Positions 1-9,227 of a stretch of 64,000 nucleotides of DNA are shown one piece after another. Source of the stretch: Marinobacter salsuginis (GTDB lineage Bacteria; Pseudomonadota; Gammaproteobacteria; Pseudomonadales; Oleiphilaceae); contig NZ_BGZH01000001.1 of the NCBI RefSeq assembly GCF_009617755.1, positions 186,001 to 250,000 on the forward strand, read 5' to 3'. The position numbers were made by a program, and so were the translations under genes. The notes below the pieces were generated by a model. That model made no database searches. It was given only the letters and a program-made list of their open reading frames with translations, and was not told the DNA's origin. Every line of letters begins with the position of its first letter. The stretch's first letter is position 1.

Positions 1-2659
1 GCAGTTGAATCGCCTTTTCTTCGAAAGGGTAAGCCTCCTCTTCCAGCAACATCTGGTACTGCATGGCCTCAAGCTCATTCAGGTCCGAAGGGATGGTTGA
101 GGTCATCAGGTCTTTGGCCAGGCCCCGGTAGAGCTCTGCCCTGCGGAACAAAGACTCAGACAGAACGCGCGCTCCACCGAGGGCTTCGGCATCGAGAAAT
201 CGCTGTCTGGCCGCTTCCAGGGCCTTCTGTTTGCGGTCCAATGATTGTTCCAGAGGCTGGCTCAGGCTGATACTGGTGAACACCGCTGCTGCCCGGGCGC
301 CAAGCACCAGGGATGCACGGGATGACCACTCAAGTGTGTCTGCACTGTGCCAGGCACTGTCCAGCTCTGCCTGAACCAGGGCTTCCCGCCAGGAGTCCGG
401 ATCGTCACCCGTCTCTACCAGGCGATAACGGAATGTCTGAAGCCGCTCATGCTCAGATCCGTCGGCAGCTTCCGGACCCGTTGCAAGGTAATCCACGTAC
501 AGGGCATTCCGTTCGGCAATATTTCCGGCCTCATTCAGCAATTCTGCGGCGCGCATCCGCAGGCCCCAGGGGTTGGCGCTATTGTCAGCGGCCTGAAGTA
601 ATTCTGATGCAGCCCGGGTTGGTTTATCGGACTGAATCCAGGCATGTACCAGCTTGTCACTGATACCCGCAGCCAGTTCGTGTTGCGGGTGGTCGGCACG
701 AAACTCCTGCAGGTCCGCCACAGCGGCTGCCCAGTCTGATGCCTTCAGCAAGGTATTGGCGGCGTCGTACCGTGCCCGAATGGCGATTTCCGAGCCGGGT
801 AACACTGAATCAACCCGCCGGAAGTGACCTACAGCCTCTCTGAACCTGCCGCGAGCGGCTGCCATCTCTCCCTGGCGATAGACCGCCGTCGCCAGTTGCC
901 GGCGAACGGCCGCCCGCTGTTCGTCGGTCACATCTTCTAGCTGATCGCCCTCCGCAAGATCCAGCGCCTGATTCCAGGCCCGCTCTGCCAACCCATACTC
1001 ACCTTCCTTCTGGCGAATCCGGGCCGTCACCTGCCAGGCTGTATATTGCTCCGCCGGCGATGCCCCGGCTGCCGTGAGAACCTGCGACGCGTAATGCAGT
1101 GCCCGCTCATGGTTGCCTACTGCAAGCCAGCGGGAGCCCAGATCCGCCATGAGGCCTGAAATCCGGGCATCATCGGCGAAACGCTTTTCAAAGCGATTGG
1201 CCTCGTTTGATAGATCCTGCAGTTCGGGCCTGAATTCAGCAGTCGGGAGCTTTTGGTCGACACCATCTCTTAACAGGATGACTGCGGCCCAGGCAGCATC
1301 AGCCGCCTCGTTGTAACCGGGCGCTTCGTAGGCAGCCTTTCGAAAGTTCACCAGCGCCTTCGCAAACTGCCCTGCCTGAAGTCGAGCATCTCCGGCTAGG
1401 CGCAGGATCTCTCCACTCTGAGCTACCCTGGGCGACAGTCCTTCATAGTAGGCAGCGGCAATTGCAAAGGCCTTACCGGAAGCTGCAACCTGCCCCTGTT
1501 CCGCCGCGCGGCCACCCAGGTCATAGTGATAGTCGGCCAGGCGCTTGCTGTAACTCCGCCATTTGTCGCTCTGGTCCCCACTCAGCTCAGCAAAGGCCGA
1601 TTCCGCCCCATAAGTCTCAACGAATCGAGCCCGGGCAGCGCGAACCTGCTCAACGTCACCGGCTGTCTGCCAGACATCCACCACCTGCAACAGGAAGGCT
1701 GGAACCGAGTTGTGATTGGGAGAATACTCAATGAAGGCCGTGTTGGCTGCGACACTGCCCCGGGTGTCTCCAAGGATGGCGTAATAGTCAGCGAGGCGGT
1801 CAAACAGAAGATGCTCCCAGGGACGCGGCCGTTCTCTATCCAGCCAGGAAATCAGGGTGTCCGGGCCACTGTTTCGTGCGGCCATCAATGCCAGGACACG
1901 AAAGGTATCGTCGATGGTATCAACGCTGGACTCACTGACCGACTCCAGGCTCTGTTCCTGCGGCAAAAACTCATCCAGAACCTCAACGAAGGTTGCGGCA
2001 GCCCTGTTCCAGGCAGACGGCCCCTGCTTGAACTGGCTCCAACCAAGCATGTATCTGGCCGTTGTGCTGAACTCTTCGCTGTCATCAGATGTAACCAGGT
2101 GCCGGTAGCCGTTTTCTGCCTCGGCGTATTGGCCAGCGGCAAAGGCGGATTCTGCCAATCGGAACCTTGCCTCCGGTACCAGAGGCGATTGAGGGTATAG
2201 CCCGATCAGCTGTTTCAGCCTCTGGATAGACGCATCCTGTTGTCCTGTCAGGGCATGGGCCTTGGCCATCTGGTAAAGCAGTTCATCCAGCCGGCCACCA
2301 TAGGAGCCGCGCTCCAGAATCGACTCGTAACTGCTGATTGCCTCGCTGTAGACCCTTTCCTCTTCAGCCGGAGAGAACCCGATATCTTCACCTGAACGAT
2401 CCCGGATATTGCTCAGACGGTTAAGGGCATCAATCCTCACCTCCGGTTCGTCAGATGTCCGGAACAGGCGGTGATAACGCCGGGCAACTTCCGAGGGCGA
2501 GATAGCCGGCATGGGCCGGCTTTCAAAGGTCAGGAAAACCGGACGCATATCCCCGATGGTCTCGCCGTCCCTGCCCAGCTCCACACGGAAGGACTCCTGA
2601 GCCATAGCCGGCGCAACCAGAAGCAGGGAGAGACAGAGGCTCTGGATCGGCCGGATCAT
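1..2659 (-). CDS. Exported TPR-repeat protein (3' end beyond window)
   Basis: Open reading frame from the ATG at 2659-2657 to the window edge, at least 886 residues. The N-terminus (MIRPIQSLCLSLLLVAPAMA) reads as a Sec signal peptide with an AMA cleavage site, so the protein is probably periplasmic or envelope-bound. The rest is nearly all alpha-helical TPR-like repeats (for example ALTGQQDASIQRLKQLIGLYP and repeated A-x-Y-R/G-E patterns), suggesting a scaffold. Its ATG overlaps the stop of the upstream gene (ATGA), so the two are translationally coupled. I do not recognise a specific family; large exported TPR proteins of this kind occur in envelope and motility complexes, but nothing here fixes the role. 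Confidence 0.8.
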   Translation of the reverse strand, partial: MIRPIQSLCLSLLLVAPAMAQESFRVELGRDGETIGDMRPVFLTFESRPMPAISPSEVARRYHRLFRTSDEPEVRIDALNRLSNIRDRSGEDIGFSPAEEERVYSEAISSYESILERGSYGGRLDELLYQMAKAHALTGQQDASIQRLKQLIGLYPQSPLVPEARFRLAESAFAAGQYAEAENGYRHLVTSDDSEEFSTTARYMLGWSQFKQGPSAWNRAAATFVEVLDEFLPQEQSLESVSESSVDTIDDTFRVLALMAARNSGPDTLISWLDRERPRPWEHLLFDRLADYYAILGDTRGSVAANTAFIEYSPNHNSVPAFLLQVVDVWQTAGDVEQVRAARARFVETYGAESAFAELSGDQSDKWRSYSKRLADYHYDLGGRAAEQGQVAASGKAFAIAAAYYEGLSPRVAQSGEILRLAGDARLQAGQFAKALVNFRKAAYEAPGYNEAADAAWAAVILLRDGVDQKLPTAEFRPELQDLSNEANRFEKRFADDARISGLMADLGSRWLAVGNHERALHYASQVLTAAGASPAEQYTAWQVTARIRQKEGEYGLAERAWNQALDLAEGDQLEDVTDEQRAAVRRQLATAVYRQGEMAAARGRFREAVGHFRRVDSVLPGSEIAIRARYDAANTLLKASDWAAAVADLQEFRADHPQHELAAGISDKLVHAWIQSDKPTRAASELLQAADNSANPWGLRMRAAELLNEAGNIAERNALYVDYLATGPEAADGSEHERLQTFRYRLVETGDDPDSWREALVQAELDSAWHSADTLEWSSRASLVLGARAAAVFTSISLSQPLEQSLDRKQKALEAARQRFLDAEALGGARVLSESLFRRAELYRGLAKDLMTSTIPSDLNELEAMQYQMLLEEEAYPFEEKAIQL

Positions 2660-4062
2660 GGCTTTGTTTCCTCCAGATTCTGGAGGGCAAGATATTCATA
2701 CAGGTGAGCAATCTGTTGTTCAGTTTTGTCCAGTGCAAAGGCCATCTGCCGGTCCCTGGCCTCGACATAATCCAGAGCCAGGTCGTCCAGCGCCGCTTCA
2801 GATGCCTTGAGCAACTGGTTAATAGACGAAGCCAGCGCTTCATTGCGCTCTGTCAGCACGGCAGCTGTGTGACGTAAACGTTCCAGGATTTCAGGTTGCC
2901 CCGATGCATTGCTCCTGACCTGATTCAACCGCGTCTGGGCGTCCGAGAGGGTTTTCCGGAGGGCCTGGATACGGGCTTGCCCGCCAGGACTGGCGTTATC
3001 CGCGAGCCGCTGCAGCCGTGCACCGAGCTCTTCACCTTTAGCAATCAGATCAGCTGTGCGTTGCCTGGAGCCCTGCTCCTGAATGCCGACCAGCTGTTCG
3101 GTCAGCGCTTCCTGAAATACCTCAAGGTCGTGCCCATAACGTTCCAGTTTCGCGGCCATCAAGCGAAGAGCTGCCACCCTCCCCGCAGCGGTCTGGGCAT
3201 TCGTCTCTTCCAGGAACCCCAGGAGGTAGGCCATCCGCGGCTGGGTCAGTGTGCGGCTGTCTGCAAGAAACCAGTCGATCCCGGTTTCCCGGGCATCTTC
3301 CACCAGGGTTTTGTAGGCCCCTTGTTCGCGAATCTTCCCCGCCAGTTTGCGGAGAGTCACTCGTTCACTCTCAAAGGCGGCGTTGGCGGCCAGATAGGCT
3401 TCACCGGCCTGCCCCAGATAGCCGGAAAGGTCGTAGCCCCTGCCCATGCCAATCCAGGCGTCAGCGACACCGGGGTACGCCAGAGGATACTTCCGGGCCC
3501 GATGCCAGCTCTGCATCGCGGCCCGATGATTGCCTCTTTCAGCCAGGGCGAGACCATGAAGATAAAGTGCCCTGGGGATGTTAAAGCTATCGAGATCGAC
3601 CTTCTCCAGGAAGCTTATCGCCTTGTCAAACTCGCCGTGCTGGTAAGCAAGGTAGCCCGCCCGAACCAGCAGATTATTCTTCAGGTGCTCGCTGCGGCCG
3701 GAATTGTCGTCGCCCTCGGACATGGCTAACGCTACCCGCAAAGCAACCAGCGCCCTGGCCGGGTTAAGATCGGTTTTCGCGTAATCGCTGGCAAGATTGA
3801 GGTATCCCAGAGCCGCCCAGTAGCCTTCTTTCATTCCGGCCAGGATTCGCCCGGCCGCATCGGTACGACCCTCAGCTCTTGCCTTTTCCGCGGCTTCGAA
3901 GAGCGCTTGCTGTCGGCCATCACCAAGGTTGACGCCAACATCCCCGGCCTGTCGGAATTCCGTTAGGCCAGAACGAAGTTCGTCCGGCATTGACGACGTA
4001 GCCGCCAAGGTAAACCCGCAGACAGTCAGAAGGACCGGAACCAGCAGGACCCGCAACACCAT
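2656..4062 (-). CDS. Exported TPR/coiled-coil protein
   Basis: 468 residues. An N-terminal signal peptide (hydrophobic VLLVPVLLTVCGFTLA) is followed by TPR-like helical repeats to about residue 230 (for example YLAYQHGEFDKAISFLEKVD and ALAERGNHRAAMQSWHRARK), then a long charged helical region from about 290 to the end that looks coiled-coil. It is the middle gene of a three-gene operon, 6 bp after the preceding gene and overlapping the next by ATGA. A structural, protein-protein interaction role in the envelope is likely; the pathway is not determinable from sequence. No catalytic motif is visible. Confidence 0.78.
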   Translation of the reverse strand: MVLRVLLVPVLLTVCGFTLAATSSMPDELRSGLTEFRQAGDVGVNLGDGRQQALFEAAEKARAEGRTDAAGRILAGMKEGYWAALGYLNLASDYAKTDLNPARALVALRVALAMSEGDDNSGRSEHLKNNLLVRAGYLAYQHGEFDKAISFLEKVDLDSFNIPRALYLHGLALAERGNHRAAMQSWHRARKYPLAYPGVADAWIGMGRGYDLSGYLGQAGEAYLAANAAFESERVTLRKLAGKIREQGAYKTLVEDARETGIDWFLADSRTLTQPRMAYLLGFLEETNAQTAAGRVAALRLMAAKLERYGHDLEVFQEALTEQLVGIQEQGSRQRTADLIAKGEELGARLQRLADNASPGGQARIQALRKTLSDAQTRLNQVRSNASGQPEILERLRHTAAVLTERNEALASSINQLLKASEAALDDLALDYVEARDRQMAFALDKTEQQIAHLYEYLALQNLEETKP

Positions 4063-4068
4063 GACGCC

Positions 4069-4617
4069 CTACTCCCACTCCACGAAAGAAACCCGGGGTT
4101 CGTAATCGGGAGCCCGGGCTTCAAGGCTCAATTGCAGACGCAGAACGCCGGGGCGTTTTCTGAACCGGTGCGTGGATTCCCGACGCACAAAATCATCGTC
4201 GGCAGAGCGAGCGGTAATGACCGTTTTCAACTCATGCTCGCCGTTTTGCAGATTCCCGGTGAACAACTGCTGTATTCCGCCCCGTTCAAGTGAAGCCCGC
4301 TCTCTGTCGGAATACAGGTGGGAGGCCACTGGCTGGCCATTCACAAACAGCTCGACGGAATCGAGATCGAGGGCATCCCGGCTTTGAAGTGTCAGAAAAA
4401 CTGCCAGCCGGGTATTGGCTGGGTGCAGCACCTTTTGTTCGAGGGCAAACACGCGCTCGGAGTGACTGGCGACCTCGGCGCTCAGGCGTTCGAGCTCTTC
4501 ATCAAGCCCGGCCTCTGGTATTGCTGGAGCGGTCAGCAATGCAAGAATAACGGATCCGATGGCCACTACCCTTCGATGTGCTATCCGGCGCCTTTGTGTT
4601 TGTTGTGTGCCGAACAT
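4069..4617 (-). CDS. Small exported or membrane-anchored protein, first gene of TPR operon
   Basis: 182 residues from the ATG at 4617. I preferred this start to upstream in-frame codons because an AGGAGG Shine-Dalgarno lies at 4621-4626 and the DNA further upstream carries regulatory repeats. A basic N-terminus (TQQTQRRRIAHRR) precedes a hydrophobic segment (VVAIGSVILALLTAP), then a short heptad-like stretch (LDEELERLSAEVASHSERVFALEQKV) and a beta-rich C-terminal domain with a segment reading VELFVNGQPVASHLYS. It could be an inner-membrane-anchored partner of the two TPR proteins that follow. The family is not recognised; the gene call itself is secure from the ribosome-binding site and operon position. 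Confidence 0.75.
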   Translation of the reverse strand: MFGTQQTQRRRIAHRRVVAIGSVILALLTAPAIPEAGLDEELERLSAEVASHSERVFALEQKVLHPANTRLAVFLTLQSRDALDLDSVELFVNGQPVASHLYSDRERASLERGGIQQLFTGNLQNGEHELKTVITARSADDDFVRRESTHRFRKRPGVLRLQLSLEARAPDYEPRVSFVEWE

Positions 4618-4641
4618 AAGCCTCCTGCCTTTGCAGCCTCT

Positions 4642-4695
4642 GTAACTCATGAAAACTTCTGTAACAGATCGGCAGAAAGCGTAACACTTGGTAAC
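4642..4695. promoter_or_regulatory. Four phased GTAAC direct repeats (candidate response-regulator operator)
   Basis: GTAAC occurs at 4642, 4661, 4681 and 4691, giving start-to-start spacings of 19, 20 and 10 bp, so all four fall on roughly the same DNA face. The last pair has the form GTAAC-N5-GTAAC, the geometry bound by OmpR/PhoB-family response regulators. The array lies 25-78 bp upstream of the first TPR-operon ATG. The regulator is not identifiable here, and a matching promoter could not be placed with confidence. Confidence 0.45.
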
Positions 4696-4933
4696 CGCCA
4701 AGAACGGTATCCAGATCACCAAATGAAAAACGCGAGTTCGGCAGTTCGAAATTGAGAAGAGTGTCGAGTTATTTGACGGTATTCAGGAGGGGAGAAAAAT
4801 CAGAACCCGGAATTCGCGTAACTGGATTTTTAAACGACTGTTTTAACAGCCTTTAATCCAACTGGCCCTGTATTTGCTCTCTGGAAAGCGGCGGGAAAGC
4901 CTTCAGGCAACCCCGCTTGATATGCCGAGCTTT

Positions 4934-4964
4934 GCCGATGCCCTCAACCGCATCGGCTTTTTTT
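4934..4964 (+). terminator. Rho-independent terminator oriented on the plus strand
   Basis: Perfect 8-bp stem GCCGATGC (4934-4941) / GCATCGGC (4950-4957) with an 8-nt loop, followed by seven T. It reads as a terminator only on the plus strand, yet no plus-strand gene lies upstream. The 4618-4962 interval otherwise holds the phased repeats and nothing else I can name. It may end an unannotated small RNA or block transcription entering the convergent minus-strand gene. Confidence 0.6.
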
Positions 4965-6141
4965 ATTTACTCAGTTGCTTCATGGCCGATTCGAGGCCTT
5001 CAACCGTTAGCGGGTACATGTGGTCGTTAACGAGTTGCTTCGTCATTCCCAACGATCCCCCATTGCCCCAATAACTCTCCGGGAGCGGATTAATCCACAC
5101 AACCTTCCGGAAATGTTCGGTGATGCGCTGGAACCACGTGGCGCCCGCTTCCTCATTCCAGTGCTCGATGGAGCCACCGGGGTGGGAGATCTCGTAGGGA
5201 GCCATCGTTGCGTCACCCACAAAGATCACCTTGTAGTCGGGCGTGTACTTGTGAAGGATGTCCCAGGTGCTGGTGGTTTCGTTCATGCGGCGGATATTGT
5301 TCTTCCAGACACTCTCATAGATGAAATTGTGGAAGTAAAAATATTCCATATGCTTGAACTCTAGCCGGGCAGCAGAAAACAGTTCCTCGCACACTCGGAC
5401 GTGGGGGTCCATGGAACCGCCGACATCAAAGAAGATCAGCACCTTCACCGCATTGTGTCGTTCGGGCACCATTTTCAGGTCCAGATAGCCGGCATTGCGA
5501 GCAGTCGAACGGATGGTGTCATCCATATCCAGCTGGTCCGCCGCGCCCTGGCGGGCGAACTTCCGCAGTCGGCGCAGCGCCACCTTGATGTTGCGGATGC
5601 CCAGGGTCACGCTGTCGTCGAGATCCTTGAATTCGCGCTTTTCCCAGACTTTCACGGCCCTGCCGTGACGACCATTCTTCTGGCCGATCCGGAACCCCTC
5701 CGGGTTGTAACCGTTAGCTCCAAAGGGTGAAGTACCGCCGGTACCGATCCATTTGTTCCCGCCAGCGTGACGCTCCTGCTGCTCCTCCATCCGCTTTTTG
5801 AAGGTCTCAATCAGCTCCTCCAGGCCTCCGAGAGAATCGATCTTTGCCTTCTCTTCCTCAGACAGGTGCTTCTCGAACTCGGCCCGCAACCAGTCGTCCG
5901 GAATCAGGGCTTCAAGCAGGTCGTCGAGATTCTCGATTCCTTCAAAGTAAGCCTGGAACGCGCGGTCAAACTTGTCGAAGTGGCGCTCGTCCTTGACGAG
6001 GCAAAGACGGGACAGGTAATAGAACTCCTCCATATCCGCAAAGGCAAGCCGTTTCTGCAGGGCTTCCAGAAGGTCCAGAAACTCTCTCAGGCTGGCAGGC
6101 ACTCTCGCGCGCCGGACTTCAAGAAAAAAATCAATCAACAT
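4963..6141 (-). CDS. CoxE-like VWA-domain protein (MoxR partner)
   Basis: 392 residues from the ATG at 6141 (MLIDFFLEVRRARVP), the start that matches this family; longer in-frame starts would run into the moxR end. The C-terminal half is a von Willebrand A domain of the CoxE-like type. The metal-ion-adhesion-site motif is FFDVGGSMD, with Gly in place of the first Ser of the usual DxSxS. The gene lies 34 bp downstream of a MoxR AAA+ ATPase, the typical pairing in which MoxR and a cytoplasmic VWA protein act as a chaperone pair on metal or complex assembly. No signal peptide is visible, so it is probably cytoplasmic. The specific client is unknown. Confidence 0.85.
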   Translation of the reverse strand: MLIDFFLEVRRARVPASLREFLDLLEALQKRLAFADMEEFYYLSRLCLVKDERHFDKFDRAFQAYFEGIENLDDLLEALIPDDWLRAEFEKHLSEEEKAKIDSLGGLEELIETFKKRMEEQQERHAGGNKWIGTGGTSPFGANGYNPEGFRIGQKNGRHGRAVKVWEKREFKDLDDSVTLGIRNIKVALRRLRKFARQGAADQLDMDDTIRSTARNAGYLDLKMVPERHNAVKVLIFFDVGGSMDPHVRVCEELFSAARLEFKHMEYFYFHNFIYESVWKNNIRRMNETTSTWDILHKYTPDYKVIFVGDATMAPYEISHPGGSIEHWNEEAGATWFQRITEHFRKVVWINPLPESYWGNGGSLGMTKQLVNDHMYPLTVEGLESAMKQLSK

Positions 6142-6175
6142 AAAACGTGACTCTTGCCAATGAGCTTGCCGAGAA

Positions 6176-7018
6176 TCAGCTGCGACGACGGGCCATGAAA
6201 GCGAGCTTCTGCAGCAGGTGCACATCCTGCTCGTTCTTCACCAGGGCCCCGTAAAGCGGTGGCAGCGCCGAGCTGGTATCCTTCTCCTGCAACATTTTCG
6301 CAGACAGCTCATCCGCCATCAGCAGTTTCAGCCAGTCAATCAGCTCCGAGGTAGACGGTTTCTTCTTCAGGCCCGGCACCTTACGCACATCAAAGAAAAC
6401 CTCCAGGGCATCGCGAACGATTTCCTGCTGCAAGCCCGGGAAATGTACGTCCACGATATTCTGCATGGTGTCGTGGTCCGGGAAGCTGATGTAGTGGAAG
6501 AAACACCGGCGCAGGAAGGCATCCGGCAATTCCTTCTCGTTGTTACTGGTGATCACCACGATCGGACGCTTCTTTGCCTTTACGGACTGCTGGGTCTCGT
6601 AGACGAAGAACTCCATCCGGTCGAGTTCCAGCAACAAGTCATTGGGGAATTCGATATCGGCCTTGTCAATCTCGTCGATCAGCAGCACCACCTGCTCGTC
6701 CGCCTCGAAGGCCTCCCAGAGCTTGCCCTTGACGATGTAGTTGCTGATGTCCTTGACCTTTTCATCGCCCAGCTGGGAATCCCGCAGACGGGAAACCGCA
6801 TCGTATTCGTAGAGACCCTGCTGTGCCTTGGTGGTGGACTTGATGTGCCAGGGAATAAGCTTCATGCCCAGGCCGGCGGCCATTTCCTCCGCCAGCAGGG
6901 TTTTCCCGGTGCCCGGCTCGCCTTTGATCAACAGCGGGCGCTGAAGCGCAATTGCTGCGTTGACGGCCATTTGCAGGTCATCGGTGGCTACGTACTTTTC
7001 GGTACCGGTAAACTTCAT
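6176..7018 (-). CDS. MoxR-family AAA+ ATPase
   Basis: 280 residues, the usual size for MoxR. Walker A is GEPGTGKT at residues 33-40 and Walker B is LLIDEID around 112-118. A sensor-1-like ITSNNEKELPDAFLRRCFF segment carries the arginine-finger region. Members of this family are chaperones that remodel or insert cofactors into protein complexes together with VWA-domain partners. Here the gene sits between two VWA genes (7036-9207 upstream and 4963-6141 downstream), separated by 17 and 34 bp, so the three almost certainly form one unit. The function within the cell cannot be specified further. Confidence 0.92.
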   Translation of the reverse strand: MKFTGTEKYVATDDLQMAVNAAIALQRPLLIKGEPGTGKTLLAEEMAAGLGMKLIPWHIKSTTKAQQGLYEYDAVSRLRDSQLGDEKVKDISNYIVKGKLWEAFEADEQVVLLIDEIDKADIEFPNDLLLELDRMEFFVYETQQSVKAKKRPIVVITSNNEKELPDAFLRRCFFHYISFPDHDTMQNIVDVHFPGLQQEIVRDALEVFFDVRKVPGLKKKPSTSELIDWLKLLMADELSAKMLQEKDTSSALPPLYGALVKNEQDVHLLQKLAFMARRRS

Positions 7019-7035
7019 GCTCTGGTTCCTGTTGG

Positions 7036-9207
7036 TTACTTTTTCTGGTCTTTCTGATCAGGCTTTTTCTTTGAATCGTCTTCGGGCAATCCGGACTCAT
7101 CCTGATCATAATCGGGTAAATCGTCGAACTCGGACAAATCGAAATCCTCAAGCCCGAACTCTTCCTCGTCATCTTCTTCCGGCTCATCAGCGTCGGAGGG
7201 ATCGGCGACATCCTCTAACTCAGGGATATCCTCATCCGTCTCTGCAGGCTCTTCTTCCACCGGCGTATCGGCCACCGGGATGTCCTCTTCCAGGTCATCG
7301 GCCGATTCCATCCCGGATTCAGAAAGCGCTTCATCTTCCGCTTTCAGAGTGGCCTCATGCTCATCAATCACGGCTTCCAGCTCGGACATATCATCTTCTG
7401 GCGCCTCCTCGGTGACCTCCGGAATCTCCTCGGTCTCGGCATCCTCGTCCGGCTGAAGGCTCTCCTCCAGATCGACGCTAGCTTCTGGCTCGGGTTCCGG
7501 CTCAGTTATCTCCTCAGGCTCTGGTTGGGGCTCCTCCTGCAGGTCCTCAAGCGTTTCTCGTTCTGCGGCGGCCTCTGCCTGCTCCTGCTGGCGTTGCTTC
7601 CGCTGTCGAAATGCAAACCACACCAGGCCGCCGATCAGAACCACACCACCGCCAGCTGCTGCGACCATCCACAAGGGTACTGCAAAGGCGGTTTCCGTAT
7701 CTTCCGACTGCTCAGGCGCCGGCTCAGGCTCCTGTGCCGGCGGCGTCACCGGCTCCTCTGCCTGGCTTACATCGATGGGCGATGATATCGCAGGTTCAGG
7801 CTCGGATTGCTCGGGCTCGGATACGGGCGGCTCCGGCTCAGATTGCTCGGAGGCGGGCTCCGATTCAATTACCTCGGGCTCCACCTGTTCAAATGGCTGA
7901 TCGGCAGGTTCCGTCCCTTCAGGCACTGTGAAGCCGACAGTCGCACTGAACTTGCGGCTGAAGGTCTGGCCGTCGGCAACGACATCAAAGGTATAGAGGC
8001 CAGCAGCTGGCAATCGACTCACCGTATCCCGATAGGTGCCATCTGCCGGTGGCTGCTCACCAGACAATACTTTGGTTCCGCTGCGGCCATCTTCCGAGGT
8101 GATACTGAGGCTGACCTCAATCACACCCAGAAAATCAGAATTGCTGATTCTCTCCCCTTCCTCGAAAAAACCAACCCGGATGTTCAGCGGGTCCTCTGCG
8201 GTAAACGACGGTGGTAGTGGATTAACCACCATCCTGAGATCGCTGACCACCGTTACCCGGCTGCCCTCGCCCAACTCGCCATTGATACGCCATTGCCCGG
8301 CCAACGGCTCATTGACCGTGATCAGGTCATAGCCCGCTTCCCTGGCCCAGCGGACATTATCGGGAAATTCAGAAAGATTGACGGTCTGTTCATCCGGGCG
8401 CACCAGGGCAAGCTCCCGTGTTGCCGAGGTCTCGGACTCGCCCCAGAAAATCAGGGCGGTAAATTCACTGACTCCCTCGTCTACAGTGAAACCGTTGCCC
8501 TCAATCGGAATCTGCTCCTGGGGTACCGCGGTGTTCAGGGCCTGGAGAAACGCCAGGTTCAGTGCATCCGCCGTATCGGCCACCTGGAAACGGCCACCGG
8601 ATTCCGTCGCCAACGCCTTCAGAAAGTCAGTATCGGCAGCCTCTGACAGGGCTACAGGGTGAAACGTGGCGCCCCGCTCGATGAGATCCGTCACAATCGT
8701 GTCCAGAATCCGTTTTTCTTCTGCCGTATTGGCGGCGGCATCGTCGGAGATATCGACCTTGCCATCAGTTAGCAGGATAAAGTGGGTCTGCCCCAGATCG
8801 CCATCCGTGAAATAGTCATCGCTTGCCGTCTCAATAGCCGCGCCAAGGTTGGTTCTGAGGGCAACGGAATTGATCTGCGCGGAACGCTGGATGGCCATAT
8901 CCCGCCAGGTATCGGTCACCTCCTGGTGCGGCACCAGCATGTTGACGTACTGTCCGAACGTCCAGACACCGGCACTGGCTCCCTCTGGCAACAGCCGGGC
9001 GAGCAAACGAACGGCAGGTTGACGCAGATTCTCCGGATCGGTCTCTTTCATGGAACCCGAGATATCGACAATGATCCGCACGTCCGACTGTTCTGGCAGT
9101 TGAACGTCGTCGCTCTCCTGGGCGCCAAGCCCGCCAGACAAGCTGAGCGCGAGAAAAGCCGCGAACAGGCCCAACCATCTCGATGTCATCTCTCTCAAGG
9201 CATCCAT
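7036..9207 (-). CDS. Membrane-anchored VWA-domain protein with acidic cytoplasmic tail
   Basis: 723 residues from the ATG at 9207; an internal ATG at 9189 (MTSRWLGL) with an AGAGAG ahead of it is an alternative. A signal peptide (LFAAFLALSLSGGLGA) leads into a VWA domain with an intact MIDAS (D48-I-S-G-S52) spanning roughly residues 40-225. Beta-rich domains follow to about 430, then a Pro/Glu/Ser linker (430-505), one transmembrane helix (about 508-533) and a strongly acidic tail rich in Glu and Asp to the C-terminus. The topology places the VWA domain in the periplasm and the tail in the cytoplasm. It precedes moxR by 17 bp and is probably its membrane partner. Confidence 0.85.
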   Translation of the reverse strand: MDALREMTSRWLGLFAAFLALSLSGGLGAQESDDVQLPEQSDVRIIVDISGSMKETDPENLRQPAVRLLARLLPEGASAGVWTFGQYVNMLVPHQEVTDTWRDMAIQRSAQINSVALRTNLGAAIETASDDYFTDGDLGQTHFILLTDGKVDISDDAAANTAEEKRILDTIVTDLIERGATFHPVALSEAADTDFLKALATESGGRFQVADTADALNLAFLQALNTAVPQEQIPIEGNGFTVDEGVSEFTALIFWGESETSATRELALVRPDEQTVNLSEFPDNVRWAREAGYDLITVNEPLAGQWRINGELGEGSRVTVVSDLRMVVNPLPPSFTAEDPLNIRVGFFEEGERISNSDFLGVIEVSLSITSEDGRSGTKVLSGEQPPADGTYRDTVSRLPAAGLYTFDVVADGQTFSRKFSATVGFTVPEGTEPADQPFEQVEPEVIESEPASEQSEPEPPVSEPEQSEPEPAISSPIDVSQAEEPVTPPAQEPEPAPEQSEDTETAFAVPLWMVAAAGGGVVLIGGLVWFAFRQRKQRQQEQAEAAAERETLEDLQEEPQPEPEEITEPEPEPEASVDLEESLQPDEDAETEEIPEVTEEAPEDDMSELEAVIDEHEATLKAEDEALSESGMESADDLEEDIPVADTPVEEEPAETDEDIPELEDVADPSDADEPEEDDEEEFGLEDFDLSEFDDLPDYDQDESGLPEDDSKKKPDQKDQKK

Positions 9208-9227
9208 CCTTTTATTGTTTTCCCGAT

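Noticed and set aside
4618..4722. Longer N-terminus for the first TPR-operon protein
   Set aside because: The ATG at 4617 has AGGAGG at proper distance, and the upstream DNA holds phased repeats; the extension has no signal-peptide logic.
6218..7057. Plus-strand ORF of 279 codons opposite moxR
   Set aside because: It runs antisense across the whole MoxR gene, with His/Gln-rich composition typical of shadow frames and no start signal.
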